Shown here: in pieces, positions 5,665-5,721 of the stretch | Numbering within the stretch: position 1 is the stretch's first letter | Layout of the letters: every line of letters begins with the position of its first letter | Origin: Gammaproteobacteria bacterium | GTDB taxonomy: Bacteria; Pseudomonadota; Gammaproteobacteria; Arenicellales; UBA868 | Length of the DNA: 5,721 nt | Direction of reading: 5' to 3' | Assembly: GCA_003529705.1 (NCBI GenBank) | Contig: DPVA01000164.1 | Span: forward strand, 1 to 5,721 | The notes under the pieces: model-generated | Told to the model about the DNA's origin: nothing | Seen by the model: the letters and a program-made list of their open reading frames with translations, nothing else | The model's database searches: none | Program-made: the position numbers and the translations under genes

Positions 5665-5721
5665 TGTCATCGATACCCTGTCCGGTGACAGCACTTACTG
5701 TGACAGCCAATCACGACGCCC

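Larger units (their letters stand above)
5510..5721. other. Region downstream of the acyl-CoA ligase to the window edge
   Basis: About 210 bases follow the ligase stop. There is a weak inverted repeat (TCCAG/CTGGA, about 5537-5559) without a T-run, so no clear terminator. A very strong ribosome binding site and short ORF follow (listed separately). Near the edge the octamer GTGACAGC occurs twice, at 5685-5692 and 5700-5707, and a small palindrome TCACAGTGA lies at 5615-5623. Minus-strand frames across here mostly shadow the end of the ligase. Confidence 0.5.

Noticed and set aside
1..5721. Defence, CRISPR, toxin-antitoxin or mobile-element system
   Set aside because: I saw no repeat array, transposase, integrase, inverted terminal repeats or paired toxin-antitoxin genes. 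The window is explained by housekeeping-type metabolism and cytochrome maturation genes.

Overview
The window looks like bacterial chromosome from a proteobacterium, most likely a gammaproteobacterium. This rests on a ccmC-D-E-F block of System I cytochrome c maturation genes arranged as in that group and on a base composition that looks only moderately GC-rich. The species cannot be named from the sequence.

Left part (about 1-1925, minus strand): four System I genes read leftwards, ccmC, ccmD, ccmE and the 5' part of ccmF, which runs off the left edge. Every junction is a 4-base start/stop overlap (ATGA, ATGA, GTGA), so this is a tightly coupled operon. CcmC and CcmD load heme onto the periplasmic chaperone CcmE, and CcmF (with CcmH/CcmI, presumably beyond the edge) attaches it to apocytochrome c. 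ccmA and ccmB do not lie directly upstream of ccmC; a short divergent intergenic region is there instead.

Middle part (about 1926-3355, plus strand): a short, broken DUF1214-type gene whose reading frame changes at a run of six G (2285-2290) and which lacks room for the usual N-terminal half. About 100 bases later comes an intact 2-oxoglutarate/Fe(II) oxygenase with AlkB-like spacing of its metal-binding residues. Between the oxygenase and the next gene are about 500 bases with no convincing gene, only small hairpins and two tiny overlapping ORFs.

Right part (3863-5721, plus strand): a complete AMP-forming acyl-CoA ligase of 548 residues in the AlkK/DmdB/long-chain fatty acyl-CoA synthetase group, then about 210 bases. 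The latter hold a near-perfect Shine-Dalgarno sequence ahead of a 23-codon ORF near the right edge.

Apart from the ccm operon there is no sign that the genes work together. The plus-strand genes look like unrelated single genes. I found no mobile element, CRISPR array, RNA gene or defence-like system. The points most worth a second look are the frameshifted DUF1214 gene, the oxygenase of unknown substrate, and the very strong ribosome binding site near the right end.
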